Below, piece by piece: positions 15,475 to 24,366 of a stretch of 64,000 bases of DNA. The notes below the pieces were generated by a model. That model made no database searches and was not told the DNA's origin. It worked only from the letters and a program-made list of their open reading frames with translations. Positions within the stretch are counted from its first letter, which is position 1. The number at the start of each line of letters is the position of its first letter. Position numbers and translations under genes: made by a program. Source of the stretch: Actinomadura sp. CNU-125 (GTDB lineage Bacteria; Actinomycetota; Actinomycetes; Streptosporangiales; Streptosporangiaceae); the NCBI RefSeq assembly GCF_001942465.1, contig NZ_MKJY01000570.1, positions 1-64,000 on the forward strand. Direction: 5' to 3'.

Positions 15475-15941
15475 GCAACGGCATCATCCCTTTCAAGGTC
15501 CGCACCCGCCGCGGTGTCGAAACGGTCGAGTACCAGATGGGTGAGCTCGCGCTCCTCAGCTGGCTCGAGCGGTACGGGATCACGTCCACGCAGGACGAGC
15601 TCCGCGGCGACGACCCGACCAAGCCCGCCCTGATCATCGAAGGGCACACCACCAAGCGGGGTCACGAGTTCCGGTTCGTGATCGAGTTCAGGTACGACCC
15701 GAACGCGGACGTCCGCGACGGTGTGCCCTACGGGTTCCACTTCGTCGGTGGCGCGGTGCGGCTGACGACCCCGCAGCCCGGAGCGACCGGCGAGCAGACC
15801 GTCCGCACGTTCCACGACTTCGAGTCCGTGATCCGCGACGGCGAGGCCCAGTTCGTCCGCGGGCGCCACTTCGCGGTCCGGGCGACCGCAGCCGTCGACC
15901 AGGCCGCCGCGGAGATCCGGGAACGGGGTGGTCTCCGGTGA
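15471..15941 (+). CDS. Hypothetical protein, 156 residues
   Basis: ATG overlaps the previous stop. Beta-rich sequence with charged strands: FKVRTRRGVETVEYQMGELA, ALIIEGHTTKRGHEFRFVIE, YGFHFVGGAVRL, then TVRTFHDFESVIRDGEAQFV. No membrane segments or catalytic signature. Coupled on both sides within the transfer operon. Not recognised. Confidence 0.5.
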   Translation: MSNGIIPFKVRTRRGVETVEYQMGELALLSWLERYGITSTQDELRGDDPTKPALIIEGHTTKRGHEFRFVIEFRYDPNADVRDGVPYGFHFVGGAVRLTTPQPGATGEQTVRTFHDFESVIRDGEAQFVRGRHFAVRATAAVDQAAAEIRERGGLR

Positions 15942-16312
15942 GGTTCGTTCTCCGCGCGATGCACCGTATCAAGGGCCGCCACGTCTGGCGCCTGGCCCTC
16001 GACGACGGGCAGGGGCGCCGCCCGGCGACCGTGCACCTGATGTGCCGGCCTTGCCGGATCACCAAGCCGCTCCAGGCCCCGGCCCACCCGGTCGTCCCGT
16101 GCTTCTGCCGCAACGCGACCTGCGCACGGTGGCAGCAGTACATCGCCCGTTGGGTCGCGCTGTTCGGTGTCGCGCCGAACCTCGACGACATCGCCGTCGA
16201 CGAGCAATGGCACGCCTCCACGCAGCAGTGGCTCCGCGACTACGGCGCCGCCTGGCGGCGTCTGTTCTTCGTCGCCGTTCTCGGTAACGACCGCCGGGAG
16301 GTGACCGGCTGA
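15938..16312 (+). CDS. Hypothetical Cys-rich protein, 124 residues
   Basis: GTG start inside the previous stop. Residues 31-63 hold HLMCRPCRI and VPCFCRNATCARW, five cysteines in two close pairs, suggesting zinc binding; the C-terminus contains two Trp-rich helices. The stop overlaps the next ATG. Function unknown. Confidence 0.5.
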   Translation: MRFVLRAMHRIKGRHVWRLALDDGQGRRPATVHLMCRPCRITKPLQAPAHPVVPCFCRNATCARWQQYIARWVALFGVAPNLDDIAVDEQWHASTQQWLRDYGAAWRRLFFVAVLGNDRREVTG

Positions 16313-16602
16313 TGTTCTTCCTCAGCATCGCTCTCGACGCCATCACCACCCCGATCCTGACGGCCGCCGCACGGTTCCGCCGCCACACCCCGCCGTGGGA
16401 ATGCGATCACCGGTGGAAGGTGCGGCTCCCGGTCGTCACCGGAACCGCCGCCCGGTCGTGTACCCGCTGCACCGTGCTCGAGCCGCTGCGCGAGACCCAA
16501 CCGGCCCTGCACCCCGAGTCGCTGGCGATCCGCCTCCCGGTCCGGGAGGAGGCCGCTTTCAGGTCCCTCGCCGCCGCTTTCGGACCGGGTGAGTACCCGT
16601 GA
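16312..16602 (+). CDS. Hypothetical protein with Cys/His motif, 96 residues
   Basis: Begins with a hydrophobic helix (FFLSIALDAITTPILTAAA), then WECDHRWKVRLPVVTGTAARSCTRC, a C-x-H ... C-x2-C pattern, and ends in an acidic helical part. Overlaps both neighbouring genes by 1-4 bp. A membrane-proximal zinc protein is possible; not recognised. Confidence 0.45.
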   Translation: MFFLSIALDAITTPILTAAARFRRHTPPWECDHRWKVRLPVVTGTAARSCTRCTVLEPLRETQPALHPESLAIRLPVREEAAFRSLAAAFGPGEYP

Positions 16603-16691
16603 CGCAGGTGCGCCGCCCGCGCCCGCCGCGCAAACCCACCAAGCCGAAGCCGGACACCCGGACCCCGTCCGGGCGCCCGATGCCCTACTAG
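16599..16691 (+). CDS. 30-residue basic proline-rich peptide
   Basis: GTG start overlaps the previous stop; sequence VRRPRPPRKPTKPKPDTRTP. Highly basic and probably unstructured. It could be a real small gene or a translated spacer before whiB, which starts 9 bp later. Confidence 0.3.
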   Translation: MTQVRRPRPPRKPTKPKPDTRTPSGRPMPY

Positions 16692-16700
16692 GAGCCAACC

Positions 16701-17021
16701 ATGACCGCCCGTCAGATCCGCCGAGTGACCCCGGTCGCGTCCGGGCCGCCGCTCGCCATCGGCCTCGCCGCAGTCGAGGACCAGGTGCCGTGGCAGACCC
16801 GCGGACTGTGCGCCGAGACCGACCCCGACGCGTTCTTCCCCGAGAAGGGCGCCTCCACCCGAGCCGCCAAGAACGTCTGCCGCGGCTGCGAGGTCCGCGC
16901 CGAGTGCCTGGAGTTCGCCCTCGACACCGACCAGCGGTTCGGCATCTGGGGCGGCACGTCCGAGAAGGAGCGCCGGGCGCTGCGTCGCCTGCGTGGTCAG
17001 GGGCAGGAGGTGGCCGCGTGA
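16701..17021 (+). CDS. WhiB-family iron-sulfur regulator
   Basis: 106 residues with the WhiB cysteine layout: GLCAETDPDAFFPEKG, then VCRGCEVRAEC (C-x-x-C-x5-C), followed by the GIWGG turn and a basic C-terminal helix RRALRRLRGQG for DNA contact. WhiB proteins bind a [4Fe-4S] cluster and act with sigma factors; they are frequent in actinophages and mobile elements. Overlaps the next gene's GTG start (GTGA), so it belongs to the transfer operon. It may regulate the element's genes in response to host state. Confidence 0.9.
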   Translation: MTARQIRRVTPVASGPPLAIGLAAVEDQVPWQTRGLCAETDPDAFFPEKGASTRAAKNVCRGCEVRAECLEFALDTDQRFGIWGGTSEKERRALRRLRGQGQEVAA

Positions 17022-18381
17022 AGATCTACTGGAAGCGCGAGGACGCCAGCGTGGTGTCCTCCGTCGAGGAGCAGACCGAGCAGGCCGCTGCCCTCGCCCG
17101 CATCGGCGGGCAGGAATTGCTCATCGACCCCCGCACCAACCCGGCCGTCCGGTCGTTCGCCACCGAGCTGCGCGACAGCCGACACCGGAAGATCCTCAAG
17201 GCCGACGACCGCCGAGACCTCCGCAAGATCCGCGTTGAGGAGAACCGCGCCGAACACGCTGAGAAGGCCCTCGAGTCGCTGCAGCAGGCGCGCGAGGCGT
17301 CGTCGCCGGCCAAGTCAGTTCGGGCCCTCTACGCGAGCCGGACCCGCTACATGCACGTGTCCCTCGCGACGTCGATCGTGCTGGCGTTCGGGTCCGCCCG
17401 CGGCCTCGAGCACCTCACCACCAAGTACGAGAGCATTCCCGCAGGGTCCGGATACATCGCGGAGGTTGGGCTCACTGGCCTCGCCACGATCGTGATCCTG
17501 GCCAAGTCGGAGCTCTCCCAGCATGGCGGGAAGATCAAGCGCTGGCAGGACGTGGCGCTGTGGTCGTTGATGGTCGCGCCGCTGGTGGCGTCCATGGTCG
17601 CGAACGTTCACGGCGGGAACATCATCGGTGCCACTTGTGCCGCGGGGGCGGCGGCGTTCGCGTTCTTCTCCTACATCGTCGCGGACACGTTCGCGCGTCC
17701 GCGCGGCAGCAGGCCAGCATGGTCACCGGCGACGACGAGAGCGACCTCCGAAAGATCGCGAGCGGCGAGGACCTGTTCTCAGCCCCGGCCGCCGAGGTGC
17801 CCACCAAGAGCTTCTCGGCTGGGTCAACTGGTGAGCAGACGCCAATGTCCAGCTCCAGTGGCCACCAGGTGGACACCGCAATGACCACCCCGGTAGGGGA
17901 GCTCACCCCGAGTGTCCATCCGACTGAGCCCACGTCCGTCGCCACCCCTGGGCCCACCCCGATGGCCACTCTCGTCACCACCGCTGGGCCCACCCCCCTG
18001 AGCCTCCAGAAGCCCACGCCTGTGTCCACGGGTGACCACATCGACAGTGGCCACCGTGAGTCCACGGGGAAGCCGATGCCCATCCCGGCTCCGGCTGCTG
18101 AGCACAAGGTTGAGCCCACCGGTGAGCCCAGCCCCGTGGTCACCACCGATCCCGCCACCAGCCAGCCGAACACGAACACGGGCGGCAAGGCCAAGCGCCG
18201 CACCCGCGACCAGATCCGCACCGAACTGCAGAAGGCCCTCAAGGAGCACTACGACAACGGCGGCGGCGAGCCCCAGGTGAAGCCCCTCGCGGAGGCGATC
18301 CGCGTGAACCGTCGGATCGTCCGGGAGCTCCTCGACGAGATGAACGTTCGTCCCATGGTCCGCAAGGCGGTGGGGCAGTGA
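17018..18381 (+). CDS. SpdB/DUF2637-like transfer membrane protein with C-terminal HTH, one-base frameshift
   Basis: GTG 17018 follows AGGAGG. About 100 soluble N-terminal residues (coiled-coil-like, LRKIRVEENRAEHAEKALES), then four predicted membrane helices between residues 110 and 225. After a one-base shift near 17700 come a Thr/Pro/Ser-rich linker and a C-terminal HTH-like segment (PLAEAIRVNRRIVRELLDEM). The layout matches spread proteins that accompany TraSA/TraB translocases in actinomycete conjugation. The linker is built from loose STP repeats. Total about 454 residues when repaired. Confidence 0.6.
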
Positions 18382-18731
18382 CCACCCGAGAGTCCACTCG
18401 TAAGCCCACTCATGGGCACGGCGTCAAGGGCCAGGGGCGTGACCACGCCGGTGAGCCCACCAGTGGACACACGCTTAAGTCCACCGATGGTCACGGCACT
18501 GGCCACGCCCGGATGAACACCGATGAGCCCACCGGCGTGGACATGGCCACCACGGCCGGATGGCGGTTCGGCGGCAAGTGGGCACTCGCGGGGGTGGCCA
18601 CGACCGTACTGGCCATCGAAGTGTTCACCGTCCAGAAGGTCCTCTACGCGACCGGGTGCGCCCTGGTCCTCGCCTACGCGGCCGGCGTCGCGGTGGGCTG
18701 GCGGATGAGGAGGCACGGCAATGGCCGGTAA
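18378..18731 (+). CDS. Small membrane protein with repeat-rich N-terminus
   Basis: GTG start overlaps the previous stop. The first 55 residues are His/Gly/Thr-rich (RESTRKPTHGHGVKGQGRDH), continuing the repeat style of the upstream gene's linker at DNA level (CCACTGGTGG-like words). Two membrane helices follow (KWALAGVATTVLAIEVFTV and LYATGCALVLAYAAGVAVGW). Likely part of the spread complex. Confidence 0.5.
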   Translation: MTTRESTRKPTHGHGVKGQGRDHAGEPTSGHTLKSTDGHGTGHARMNTDEPTGVDMATTAGWRFGGKWALAGVATTVLAIEVFTVQKVLYATGCALVLAYAAGVAVGWRMRRHGNGR

Positions 18732-18966
18732 GCGCCGCGGGACGAGCACCCCGCTCGTCCGGACCGCCCGGCCGGAGCGGCGCCGCGCCGCACTGAACAT
18801 CCGCCTCGCCCAGGCCCACGACCCCAAGCAGCGGGTCGCGCTCGCCGCCGAGTACCTGCGGTCCGCGCTCGCGATCCACCCCGACCACACCACCGCCGAG
18901 ACCGCCGTCACCCACCTCATCGAGACGGCCGACCGGCTCTTCCGCGGAAAGGAGCAGCAGCAGTGA
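18721..18966 (+). CDS. Hypothetical helical protein, 81 residues
   Basis: ATG 18721 overlaps the upstream gene by 11 bp. Basic N-terminus (MAGKRRGTSTPLVRTARPER) then helices LNIRLAQAHDPKQRVALAAE and TAVTHLIETADRLFRGKEQQ. No motif; co-encoded with transfer membrane proteins. Confidence 0.5.
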   Translation: MAGKRRGTSTPLVRTARPERRRAALNIRLAQAHDPKQRVALAAEYLRSALAIHPDHTTAETAVTHLIETADRLFRGKEQQQ

Positions 18967-19466
18967 CGGCCACTCACGGTCACCCGCGCGACCCGCGCAC
19001 GTACGGGGGAGCGGATGCAGTGCACAGTGCAGTGCACAGTCCGGCTGACTCGACCGACCCGGGAGTCAACGCGCGCCCCCGCGGGCGCCCGCGCGAGGAT
19101 AGCGACGAGAGTGCACAGTCGCAACCCCCGAGTGCACCCGACTTCGAGAAGGCCAACGACGCCCCCGAGGTCACGAAGGGTGACGGGATCCGGGGGATCG
19201 CCGCCGGGTTCTCCCCGCCCGACATCTGGTCCACCGACCGGCCCGCGCTCCGCGACGTGTGGGCGTACGCGGCCCGCGGCGACTGGACCCGCGACGGCGG
19301 TGCACCCCGGCGGGTCGGGCAGGCGTACGCGCTCCTCATCGCACTCCCCGTCGTCGGCCTCGCCTACGGGGTCGCGTGGGCTGCCGAACGCGGCACCCGC
19401 CTGATCGCGCTCATCGTCCTCATCGTTCTCCTCGCCCAGGTCCCACCACTGGCCTGGGTCCTCTAA
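18963..19466 (+). CDS. Transfer-operon membrane protein, 167 residues
   Basis: GTG start overlapping the previous stop. About 110 disordered residues, starting over the DNA repeat GTGCACAGTGCAGTGCACAG at 19020-19039, then two membrane helices (AYALLIALPVVGLAYGVAWA and LIALIVLIVLLAQVPPLAWV) at the C-terminus. Similar tail-anchored proteins occur between spd and tra genes of actinomycete elements. Function in transfer is inferred from position. Confidence 0.5.
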   Translation: MTATHGHPRDPRTYGGADAVHSAVHSPADSTDPGVNARPRGRPREDSDESAQSQPPSAPDFEKANDAPEVTKGDGIRGIAAGFSPPDIWSTDRPALRDVWAYAARGDWTRDGGAPRRVGQAYALLIALPVVGLAYGVAWAAERGTRLIALIVLIVLLAQVPPLAWVL

Positions 19467-19483
19467 CCCGAAAGGAAATCCTC

Positions 19484-19927
19484 ATGGGATGGCTCGTTCT
19501 CCTCCCCACCGCCGCCGTCTGGTTCGTCGTGTCCAAGCGGGTCCGGCTCCGCCGCGGCGCCGCCGCCGTCTCGGTCGCGGTGATGCTCCTCGCCGCGATC
19601 GCCGGCTGCGGGTTCGCGTACACGTTCGCGGGCCGGTGGTTCGCCGCGGTCGTCGACTGGGTCGGGCAGATCCTCGCCAACATCACCGGCGAAGCCGCGA
19701 TCGCGTCCGGCATCGCGATCGCCTTCACGCTCCTGCTGCTGCTGACCGCGATCGCAGACATCGCGTGCGACCGCCGCGCCGACCGCGCCGCGCAGGTGTC
19801 GGCGTTCCTGATGCCGGTGATGCTCGCGCTCGTCGTCGGCGGATCCCTGGGCGCCAGCGGCGGCGGCGCCGTCCAGTCCGTCACCAACCAGGTGTCGAGC
19901 TTCGTCGGGCAGATGGGTGGCGCCTGA
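19484..19927 (+). CDS. Polytopic membrane protein of the transfer operon
   Basis: 147 residues, four predicted membrane segments: WLVLLPTAAVWFVVS, VSVAVMLLAAIAGCGFAYTF, IAIAFTLLLLLTAIADIA and LMPVMLALVVGGSLGA. The leader TAACCCGAAAGGA before the ATG recurs before the gene at 23200. The stop overlaps the next ATG. Probably part of the spread or pore assembly. Confidence 0.55.
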   Translation: MGWLVLLPTAAVWFVVSKRVRLRRGAAAVSVAVMLLAAIAGCGFAYTFAGRWFAAVVDWVGQILANITGEAAIASGIAIAFTLLLLLTAIADIACDRRADRAAQVSAFLMPVMLALVVGGSLGASGGGAVQSVTNQVSSFVGQMGGA

Positions 19928-20994
19928 TGGATCCGCTGACCGCGATCCTCTTCAGCCTGTGGATTGCGGGTTACTTCACCCGCAACGTCACCGAAGACCT
20001 CGTGTTCAAGTCCCGGGGGCAGGACCCGCCGAGCTTCCGCCGCCAGCAGCAGCGGTGGGAACGGCAGAAGGAGCGCCGTGACCGCGGCCCGGGCCCGGCC
20101 CGCAAGTTCGCCGGGAACGCGTGGGCGGACGCGTGGGCGCGGGCGGACGAGCGCCGCTCCCGCCGGACAGAGAAGGCCGCTGGCCGACGGCGGGCCGCCG
20201 ACGTCGAGAAGGACGTCGCCGCCGCCGAGGACGAGGCGTACGCACTGAACGAGCGCCTCAACGCCGCAGAGAAGAAGTCCGCCCCAGTGCCGCCGCCCCA
20301 GACGCCGTCCGCGCCGCGCCCCGCACCGGCGCGGCTCGCGCTGCCATGCTTCTTCTGCGGGCACGTAAAGAGCCTGGACGAACTCCGGGCCGTCGAAGAC
20401 GGATCGCGCCTAGTTCGCGCATGCCTGGCCTGCCGACCGGCGGACACCGCGCAGAAGCCGCAGCCACAGTCTGCGCCGCGGCCCGTACCAGCCAGCCCGA
20501 GCGCGCCCCCGTCTCAGCCCGCACCGCAGCCCGCACCGCAGCCCGCACCTGCCGCCCCGAACGCGCCCGCACCGCAACCTGCGCCCTCTCCGGACGGGGC
20601 CCCCGCTCCCGCCGCCCCATCTCCCGCGCCTGCCACGCAAGGCGCGGACGTCATCCAGTTCGCCGACTGGCAGCAACGCGCTGCCGAACCCAGCAAGGAG
20701 AAGAACATGTCCGCAGAGATCACCGGCCTCCGCTCCGCCATCGCGTTCGCGAACGGCTCCGCCTCCGCCGCCGACGCAGCCGCCACCCAGGTCGAACTCG
20801 CGATCGCCGGGCTGCAGACCGGCGGCACCTCCGGCGCCTCCATCGCGGCGCTGCAGGCCGCGATGGAAGGCCACCACACCACCGCCGCCCACTACCGGAG
20901 CGCCGCCGTGACCCTGACGCAGCAGCTGCAGGTCGCCGAGGCGTACGAGGCCAACCGCGGCGCCGGCACCCGCGAGTTCGTCACCAGCGACTGA
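19927..20994 (+). CDS. Transfer-operon protein with membrane anchor, zinc site and proline-rich linker
   Basis: 355 residues: one N-terminal membrane helix (ILFSLWIAGYF), a highly basic helical region (RRQQQRWERQKERRDRG), a CFFCGHV ... CLAC four-Cys zinc site near residue 140, a Pro/Ala linker of about 90 residues, and a C-terminal helical domain (SAEITGLRSAIAFANGSASA) ending in TREFVTSD. A second start (ATG 20707 after AAGGAGAAGAAC) could produce the C-terminal domain alone. Encoded immediately before the translocase gene. Confidence 0.5.
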   Translation: MDPLTAILFSLWIAGYFTRNVTEDLVFKSRGQDPPSFRRQQQRWERQKERRDRGPGPARKFAGNAWADAWARADERRSRRTEKAAGRRRAADVEKDVAAAEDEAYALNERLNAAEKKSAPVPPPQTPSAPRPAPARLALPCFFCGHVKSLDELRAVEDGSRLVRACLACRPADTAQKPQPQSAPRPVPASPSAPPSQPAPQPAPQPAPAAPNAPAPQPAPSPDGAPAPAAPSPAPATQGADVIQFADWQQRAAEPSKEKNMSAEITGLRSAIAFANGSASAADAAATQVELAIAGLQTGGTSGASIAALQAAMEGHHTTAAHYRSAAVTLTQQLQVAEAYEANRGAGTREFVTSD

Positions 20995-21000
20995 CCGGCG

Positions 21001-21057
21001 CTGACGTCGCGTCCGAGCGGCCCGACCACCGGGTCGGGCCGTTCCACGGGACGCCAG
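21001..21057 (+). ncRNA. Repeated structured RNA motif, copy C
   Basis: CTGACG, TCGCG, TCC, terminal stem CGGCCCGAC/GTCGGGCCG, ACGGGA, CGCCAG. Located 7 bp after the previous stop and 38 bp before the translocase start. Its terminal stem differs from copies A, B and D by paired changes. Confidence 0.5.
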
Positions 21058-21095
21058 CCCCTCCCCATCACGCACACGAGAGAAGAGCAGGCCCC

Positions 21096-23183
21096 ATGAC
21101 CGCCACCATCATCGGCGACGACGCCGCAACCGACCGGTACACCGCCATCCCCATCGAGCGGCCGACCGAAGCCAGCGGCACGGAGGCGCCGCGGTCCTCG
21201 CGCTGGGACGTCGAAGGCACCATCGCCCGGACCCGAACCGACGTCTACGACACCGCCGTGCGTCTCCGCGCCCAGATCGGCCCGCACGCCGCCGTTGGCG
21301 CCACCGTCGGTGCCGGACTCGCGCTCGACGCGATCGTCGCGACCGGCGGGCTGACGCCCGGCAGCGCCGCGATGATGGCCGCTGCCGCGTCAGCCGCCAC
21401 GGTCGGCGCCATCGTGGCACGGGCTCGACGCCGCGGGTCGGAGTGGGTGCAGCGGATGCTGATCGGCGGAGCCGGGGCGGGGCTCTGGCTGACGGCCGCA
21501 CCGTACGGGGTCGGGCTCGGAGACGCCGCAATGCTGGTCGCAGGGGAGTATGCGCTCGCTGCCCGCTGGTGGCAGGCCAACCGGCCCGGTTACCCCGACG
21601 CCGATTGCGAAGCCGACGACACGACGTTCCTCCTCGACCCCGAGGACATCCCTGAGCCGCTCACCCCAGTCGAGCAGATCATTTCCGACTGGGACGAATA
21701 CATCGCCTGCGCCGGCGGCCCACTGCACAACTCCCGGCTCATCGCCCCTCAAGAACACGAGCACGGATTCGCGTTCACGCTGCAGCTGTGGCGCGGACGA
21801 CAGACCCTGGCCACCGCCCTCGCCGCGCTCGACAAGCTCGCGGGCGGACTCGGGTACGGCGTTGACCAGGTCATCGTGGAGCAGCACCCTGCGTTCAAGT
21901 CCACCGCGACGTGCAAGTTCCAGCTCATTACCCGGTCGCCGATCTCCGGCGACATCGTGTTCACCGGGCCGCGCCGCCGCGGCGGGCTGCTCGAGCTGGG
22001 CCCCTACGCCGACGGATCCGGCGAAGCCGTCTACCGCCTCTACACCCCCGGCTCCATGTGGTCCGGCGTCGTCATCGGCGGCACCGGCATCGGCAAGAGC
22101 CGCGTCGTGGAGAACATCGTCATCTCCGCGCTGTCCGGCGGCGACACCGAATTCTGGTACCTGGACCCGGCCCGAGGCGGTTCCAGTCCTGCCCTCGCCG
22201 ACGCCGCCGACTGGTTCGTCACGATGGACCAGATCGACGAGTTCCTCGACACCGCCATCGCCGAACTCGACGCACGCGCCGAAGAGAACGCCGTCGAAGG
22301 CTGGACCGGGTTCACGCCGTCACCGCAGCGTCCCGGCCTCCTCATCGCCGTGGAGGAGTGCCACAACCCGTTTGCCGACAACGTCCGCGCGGTCAAGTGG
22401 GCGCGCCTCGCCCGGGAGGGACGCAAGCTCGGGATCGCTCTGCTGTGCGTCTCCCAGTACCCGGGCCTGATCACGTTCGGCAGCAACGAGGCACTCCGGT
22501 CGAGCGTGATGGAAGGCAATGCGCTGGTGCTGCGGTCCACGAGCAACCAGACCGGTGGGCTCATGGCCGGCCTGACCGTGGACCCCAAGACGCTTCCGAA
22601 GATCCCCGGTTACGCATACGTGCAGGGGTCGGAGGAAACCGGCGTCCGCACGGCCCCGTTCCGGAACCGCAACACTGAACCTGCAGGTGGCCCCGGCGCC
22701 GCCTACTGGCTCGCGCAGCAGCCGCGGCCCGGCCTCGACACCCTCATGGTCACCGCCACGCTCGCCGCCGGCACGGCGTATCGGGACCGGCACACCTCTA
22801 CCGACACTGGCCGGGCTGGGTCCCGCGCCCGCGTCGAGGCGCTCCGCAACGGCCATGTACCCGCGGACATGCTGCGCGGTGAGCCGGAAGACACCGCCGT
22901 CGTACCCCTCGCCGACATCGTCGGGTTCCCCGAGTTCCGCCTCATCAAGAACGCCCCCGAAACCACCGCTGCGACGCCGTCAGCGGCCCGGCCGGTGGAA
23001 GGGCTCACCCCGTCACAGCAGTCCGTCCTCGACGCCGTCAGCGCCGGTATCGACCGCCCCAGGCTCCTCGAGGAGCGCGTCGGTCTCAAACACCGCCAGA
23101 TCCAAAACATCCTCCGAGACCTGCTCGACGCAGGACTCATCACCAAAGCCGCCGAACACGGCCGCTACCAGCGCGCCGCCTAA
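21096..23183 (+). CDS. traSA: TraSA/FtsK-SpoIIIE-like conjugative DNA translocase
   Basis: 695 residues. The N-terminal 170 residues contain membrane-compatible stretches (AAVGATVGAGLALDAIVATG and MMAAAASAATVGAIVARA). The ATPase domain has Walker A GGTGIGKSR at about residue 330, Walker B-like LLIAVEECHN at about 420 and a later LLCVSQYPG sensor region. The C-terminus (LTPSQQSVLDAVSAGIDRPR ... GLITKAAEHGRYQ) is a winged-helix DNA-binding domain as in FtsK gamma/TraB. Such single-protein translocases move double-stranded DNA between mycelia in AICEs. Symbol by analogy. Confidence 0.8.
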   Translation: MTATIIGDDAATDRYTAIPIERPTEASGTEAPRSSRWDVEGTIARTRTDVYDTAVRLRAQIGPHAAVGATVGAGLALDAIVATGGLTPGSAAMMAAAASAATVGAIVARARRRGSEWVQRMLIGGAGAGLWLTAAPYGVGLGDAAMLVAGEYALAARWWQANRPGYPDADCEADDTTFLLDPEDIPEPLTPVEQIISDWDEYIACAGGPLHNSRLIAPQEHEHGFAFTLQLWRGRQTLATALAALDKLAGGLGYGVDQVIVEQHPAFKSTATCKFQLITRSPISGDIVFTGPRRRGGLLELGPYADGSGEAVYRLYTPGSMWSGVVIGGTGIGKSRVVENIVISALSGGDTEFWYLDPARGGSSPALADAADWFVTMDQIDEFLDTAIAELDARAEENAVEGWTGFTPSPQRPGLLIAVEECHNPFADNVRAVKWARLAREGRKLGIALLCVSQYPGLITFGSNEALRSSVMEGNALVLRSTSNQTGGLMAGLTVDPKTLPKIPGYAYVQGSEETGVRTAPFRNRNTEPAGGPGAAYWLAQQPRPGLDTLMVTATLAAGTAYRDRHTSTDTGRAGSRARVEALRNGHVPADMLRGEPEDTAVVPLADIVGFPEFRLIKNAPETTAATPSAARPVEGLTPSQQSVLDAVSAGIDRPRLLEERVGLKHRQIQNILRDLLDAGLITKAAEHGRYQRAA

Positions 23184-23199
23184 CCCGAAAGGACCCCTC

Positions 23200-23439
23200 A
23201 TGTACGCCTACACCACCACAACCGGCGACCAGTGCCCCGGCTGGGACACCTTCGACCGCCTCGTCGCCCAGGCCGCCGTCGGCCTCCCCAACGCCACCGT
23301 CGACACCATCGCCGCCGTCCTGCCCGCCGGGATCTCCTACCACCTCATCGAGACCACCCTGCGGCGCACCGCCACGACCCCGAGCAACGTTCGCCACCTG
23401 CCCCGCACCCACCACCTCGGCCACCAGGCCGCGGCCTAA
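23200..23439 (+). CDS. Hypothetical protein, 79 residues
   Basis: ATG 23200 behind the shared leader TAACCCGAAAGGA. Sequence includes CPGWDTFDRLVAQAAVGLPN and ATVDTIAAVLPAGISYHLIE, ending His-rich (RTHHLGHQ). No known motif; follows the translocase in the same direction. Confidence 0.45.
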   Translation: MYAYTTTTGDQCPGWDTFDRLVAQAAVGLPNATVDTIAAVLPAGISYHLIETTLRRTATTPSNVRHLPRTHHLGHQAAA

Positions 23440-23461
23440 CCCCACGGAAGGGGACCACGCA

Positions 23462-23677
23462 GTGCAGATCGAGATCGAGTTCCGCCCCGAAAAGGGCACG
23501 ACGCAAACCCTGTACGCCGACCTGTCCCGCGAGGAAGTCGAAGCGATCGAAGCGGCCATCGCCAGCCGCGACGCCTCCGACACCATCCTCCAGATCAACT
23601 CGCGGACCAAGCGCAACGGCCCGCCCCATCGGTGGACGTTCCGCGCCGACCGCATCGACATCAAGCGGGTGCGGTGA
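23462..23677 (+). CDS. Hypothetical protein, 71 residues
   Basis: GTG start after GGAAGGGG. A simple beta-alpha-beta pattern: QIEIEFRPEKGTTQTLYADL, EEVEAIEAAIASRDASDTIL, then RWTFRADRIDIKRV. Its stop overlaps the NUDIX gene's ATG. Function unknown. Confidence 0.5.
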   Translation: MQIEIEFRPEKGTTQTLYADLSREEVEAIEAAIASRDASDTILQINSRTKRNGPPHRWTFRADRIDIKRVR

Positions 23678-24150
23678 TGGGAGACCCCTGCAACCACGCC
23701 GTCGTCGGTGTCCTCGCCATCTGGAACGGCCACTACCTCACCGGCCTGCGGGCCAAGACCCCCATCGCGGTCGCCCCTTGCGCCGGGCACGTCGACGAAC
23801 TCCGCACCCGCATCCCCACCGGCTCCCGCACCGAGGAACCCCTCTTCCGCGACGCCGCCGTCCGCGAACTCGAAGAGGAAACCGGCCTGCGGGTCCGGCC
23901 CCGCGACCTCAAGCTCGTCCTGAACCGGATCGGCGGCGACCGCTGCCACCGCAAGGCCGGTTCGGTCGACGGCGACAACTGGCACCACTGGCTGCTGTTC
24001 ACCGTCGAGTTCTCCGGCCGGACACCCCCGACCGTCCGGTCCAACGGGGAGCTCACCGACCTGACCTGGCGCACCGCCCAGCAACTCGCCGCCGTCCCCA
24101 ACCTCGAGCTGATCTGGCAGGACTTCCTCCGTCAGCTCCACATCATCTGA
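23677..24150 (+). CDS. NUDIX hydrolase
   Basis: 157 residues. The Nudix box is present as FRDAAVRELEEETGLRV (R-E-x2-E-E-x-G), preceded by a region with GHVDEL. N-terminal strand CNHAVVGVLAIWNGHYLTGL is typical. The enzyme should cleave a nucleoside-diphosphate-linked compound; the substrate cannot be read from sequence. A second NUDIX gene lies 1.3 kb downstream. Coupled to the preceding gene by a TGATG overlap. Confidence 0.8.
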   Translation: MGDPCNHAVVGVLAIWNGHYLTGLRAKTPIAVAPCAGHVDELRTRIPTGSRTEEPLFRDAAVRELEEETGLRVRPRDLKLVLNRIGGDRCHRKAGSVDGDNWHHWLLFTVEFSGRTPPTVRSNGELTDLTWRTAQQLAAVPNLELIWQDFLRQLHII

Positions 24151-24156
24151 ACGGTA

Positions 24157-24195
24157 CCGGGCGGGCGCCCGGCCACGAGTCGAGCGCCCGCCCGG
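24157..24195 (+). terminator. Strong intergenic hairpin after the NUDIX gene
   Basis: CCGGGCGGGCGC (24157-24168) and exact complement GCGCCCGCCCGG (24184-24195) around a 15-nt loop. No T-run follows and genes continue in the same direction, so partial termination or message protection is possible. Confidence 0.45.
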
Positions 24196-24213
24196 CCCAA
24201 GGAAGGCCCACCA

Positions 24214-24366
24214 ATGTCGTCCTGCTCCACCTGTGGCGGCACGGGAACGATCGGCGAGTCCCGCCAGCTCCACCCGCTCACCGGCCGCCCCGTCACCAGA
24301 ACCAAGATCCCCTGCCGCACCTGCTCCGGAAATGCCCCCAAGGTCAAACGAAAGAAGACGAAATGA
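24214..24366 (+). CDS. 50-residue zinc-ribbon protein
   Basis: ATG 24214 after GGAAGG. Sequence SSCSTCGGTGTIGESRQ...KIPCRTCSGN contains two CxxC(G/S)G pairs, the DnaJ-like cysteine-rich pattern found in small zinc proteins of actinomycete elements. Basic C-terminus VKRKKTK. The stop overlaps the next ATG. Confidence 0.55.
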   Translation: MSSCSTCGGTGTIGESRQLHPLTGRPVTRTKIPCRTCSGNAPKVKRKKTK